Positions 62,830 through 64,000 of a stretch of DNA of 64,000 nt are shown piece after piece; the first letter of the stretch is position 1; each line of letters starts with the position of its first letter. The stretch lies in contig CAJFCJ010000011.1 of the NCBI GenBank assembly GCA_904063045.1, positions 1,054,001 to 1,118,000 on the forward strand. Direction: 5' to 3'. Both the position numbers and the translations under genes were made by a program. The DNA comes from Dimorphilus gyrociliatus. Lineage: Eukaryota > Annelida > Polychaeta > Dinophilidae. The notes under the pieces are model-generated. The model was not told where the DNA came from. It made no database searches and was given only the letters and a program-made list of their open reading frames with translations.

Positions 62830-62842
62830 TCAGGTGGCGCTG
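62830..62842 (+). promoter_or_regulatory. CTCF-like site at gene start
   Basis: TCAGGTGGCGCTG, a full match to YAGRKGGCRS, 57 bases upstream of the ATG at 62899. Confidence 0.45.
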
Positions 62843-62898
62843 TATTGAACTGAGAGAAAAACAGGATTTTCATTACAGCAGGCAAATATTCGAGAGAG

Positions 62899-64000
62899 AT
62901 GCTGGTGATATTTACTTACATTTTTTGTTTATATAATGCAGTTTTAGCTTTCGATGATCGTGTGGTAAGTAAAATAAAATGAAAATAATAGAAAACTATA
63001 AAAGTTAATAGTTTGCTTAAGAAATAAAAAGTAAAAACGAAAAAGACAGTATTGCAAAGCTTCTTATTATTAATTAATTAATAAAGAATACAAGAATTAT
63101 CCCACAGTTAAACGTAGCTTTATACTTTATTACCTATAATTCTGATAGGGACTTTTACGTAAGTATGAATAGAGAGTAATTTGAAAGGATTCAATGATGC
63201 TTGCATGACTGATAGCTTTTTTTATTTTTTTTTTCATTTCCTTGTCTCTCTCTCTATCTCGCTCTCTCTCTCTCTCTTTCTTTCTTTTTCTCTTTTTCTC
63301 TTTTTCGCTCTTTCTCTTTCCCTCCCGCTCACTATACTTTTATTTAACATCAATTTCTGTAATAAAAGAATGGTAAAAAGAAGATATATAAAGACAGATG
63401 TAAAGGAAAGAGAGAGAGAGAGGGAGAGTAAAGAGATAGAAAGACGCGGTTAAAGACAAATACAAGATAGATGTAGAAATTAAGTTTTTTTAAACAGGAC
63501 TCAATTAGTAAATAAAGTAAAAAAGAAACAAACTAAGATGGAGAAAATTCAATTAAACGTTTTTTTATATGTAAAATAATCAAATGAAATATTTACATCG
63601 CTAAATTTCAAAAGGAAAAGATTGACTACATTTTAGAATATTTGTTTAAGTTAAGCTAAAAATTGGATAGAATTTAACCTGGTCAAAAGTCTATTATATA
63701 TAATGCTACTTGGAATATCCCTAAAGAAATTAGTATGCTTTTAGCAGACCGTTTATTCGACGGATATTCGTTGCTAATGACTTTTACCTAGTTAATTATT
63801 AAAGAATATATAGGAAGGATTAATACGAATACATTGACGGTTGCCGACTGGGTATAATCTTTACATTTTCTTATGTTTCATTTCGCTCAGGTGGCTAAGA
63901 TGATCCCCTATTGTCGTGGCTCAAATTCAGTATGTAGAGGTTTATCAAAATTGCTCGATCTTTCTCAAGTTATCGTTGAACCTGGTTTTTGTAAATGTCC
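62899..64000 (+). CDS. Secreted cysteine-rich protein, cut by window edge
   Basis: Exon 1 62899-62964 encodes a signal peptide (MLVIFTYIFCLYNAVLAFDD). A phase-0 intron of 926 bases follows, then exon 2 from 63891, which is open to the end. The visible mature start contains four cysteines (PYCRGSNSVCRGL, EPGFCKCP), a spacing that suggests a disulfide-rich secreted ligand or inhibitor. Family not recognised; the rest lies outside the window. Confidence 0.6.
63244..63300. repeat. Pyrimidine (CT/TTC) tract
   Basis: Low-complexity CT tract in the intron of the last gene. A complementary GA run at 63409-63429 could pair with it. Confidence 0.8.

Larger units (their letters stand above)
61099..62898. 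other. Divergent intergenic region with microsatellites
   Basis: Upstream of the ABCC gene (-) and of the last gene (+). Has (TA)n at 61329-61354 and 61400-61420 and (CT)n at 62006-62029. TCAGGTGGCGCTG (62830-62842, +) is a good CTCF-like match 57 bases before the next ATG. No gene. Confidence 0.5.

Noticed and set aside
1-64000. Transposons, tRNA/rRNA genes, CRISPR arrays, operons
   Set aside because: No transposase or reverse-transcriptase motif, no cloverleaf with conserved boxes and no direct-repeat array was recognised. Intron-split genes exclude a prokaryotic reading.

Overview
The window is animal nuclear DNA. Genes are split by GT-AG introns, most of them 50-110 bases long. The sequence is strongly A+T-rich (roughly 70% by eye), and the proteins are metazoan families: TRPC channel, MAM repeats, tetraspanins, DEG/ENaC, astacin, STRA6, ABCC. 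Gene spacing of about 4-5 kb and tiny introns suggest a compact invertebrate genome. A spiralian such as a small annelid or a rotifer would fit, but I cannot fix the species. No transposon, rRNA, tRNA or CRISPR array was recognised. I rebuilt the genes by hand from ORFs, splice consensus and intron phase. Phases close to a clean stop codon for nearly every gene listed.

Layout. 1.1-7.6 kb (+): a TRPC4/5-like cation channel. 8.5-14.4 kb (-): a secreted protein made almost only of nine MAM domains, 14 exons. 15.7-19.0 kb (-): two neighbouring tetraspanins. 20.7-22.2 kb (-): a DEG/ENaC (ASIC-type) channel. 23.0-23.6 kb (+): a small secreted basic six-cysteine peptide. 25.0-26.1 kb (-): a calmodulin-like protein with a damaged C-lobe, head to head with 27.1-28.4 kb (+), a short GRIP-type golgin. 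28.8-29.7 kb (-): an LRR surface protein. 32.9-34.9 kb (+): an unresolved cysteine-rich secreted or anchored protein. 35.5-37.4 kb (+): an unrecognised charged protein.

From 39.9 to 61.1 kb every gene lies on the minus strand: a kelch-repeat protein, an astacin metalloprotease, a small Cys-rich CaaX protein, a STRA6-like retinol transporter, three tandem ionotropic-glutamate-receptor-like channels, and an ABCC (MRP-type) transporter. A secreted cysteine-rich protein starts at 62.9 kb (+) and runs off the right edge.

The main discovery is the triplet at 50.5-56.0 kb. Each copy has the iGluR plan (split ligand-binding domain, M1, pore loop, M3, M4) but carries a potassium-channel selectivity filter: TVGYGD in two copies and TVGFGD in the third. 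All three share one four-exon structure with the same intron phases. Other points of interest are an ABCC transporter whose nucleotide-site degeneracy looks inverted, a 42-base in-frame duplicated cassette exon in the TRPC pore region, and about 15 non-coding matches to a CTCF-like core (AG[A/G][T/G]GGC[A/G]).
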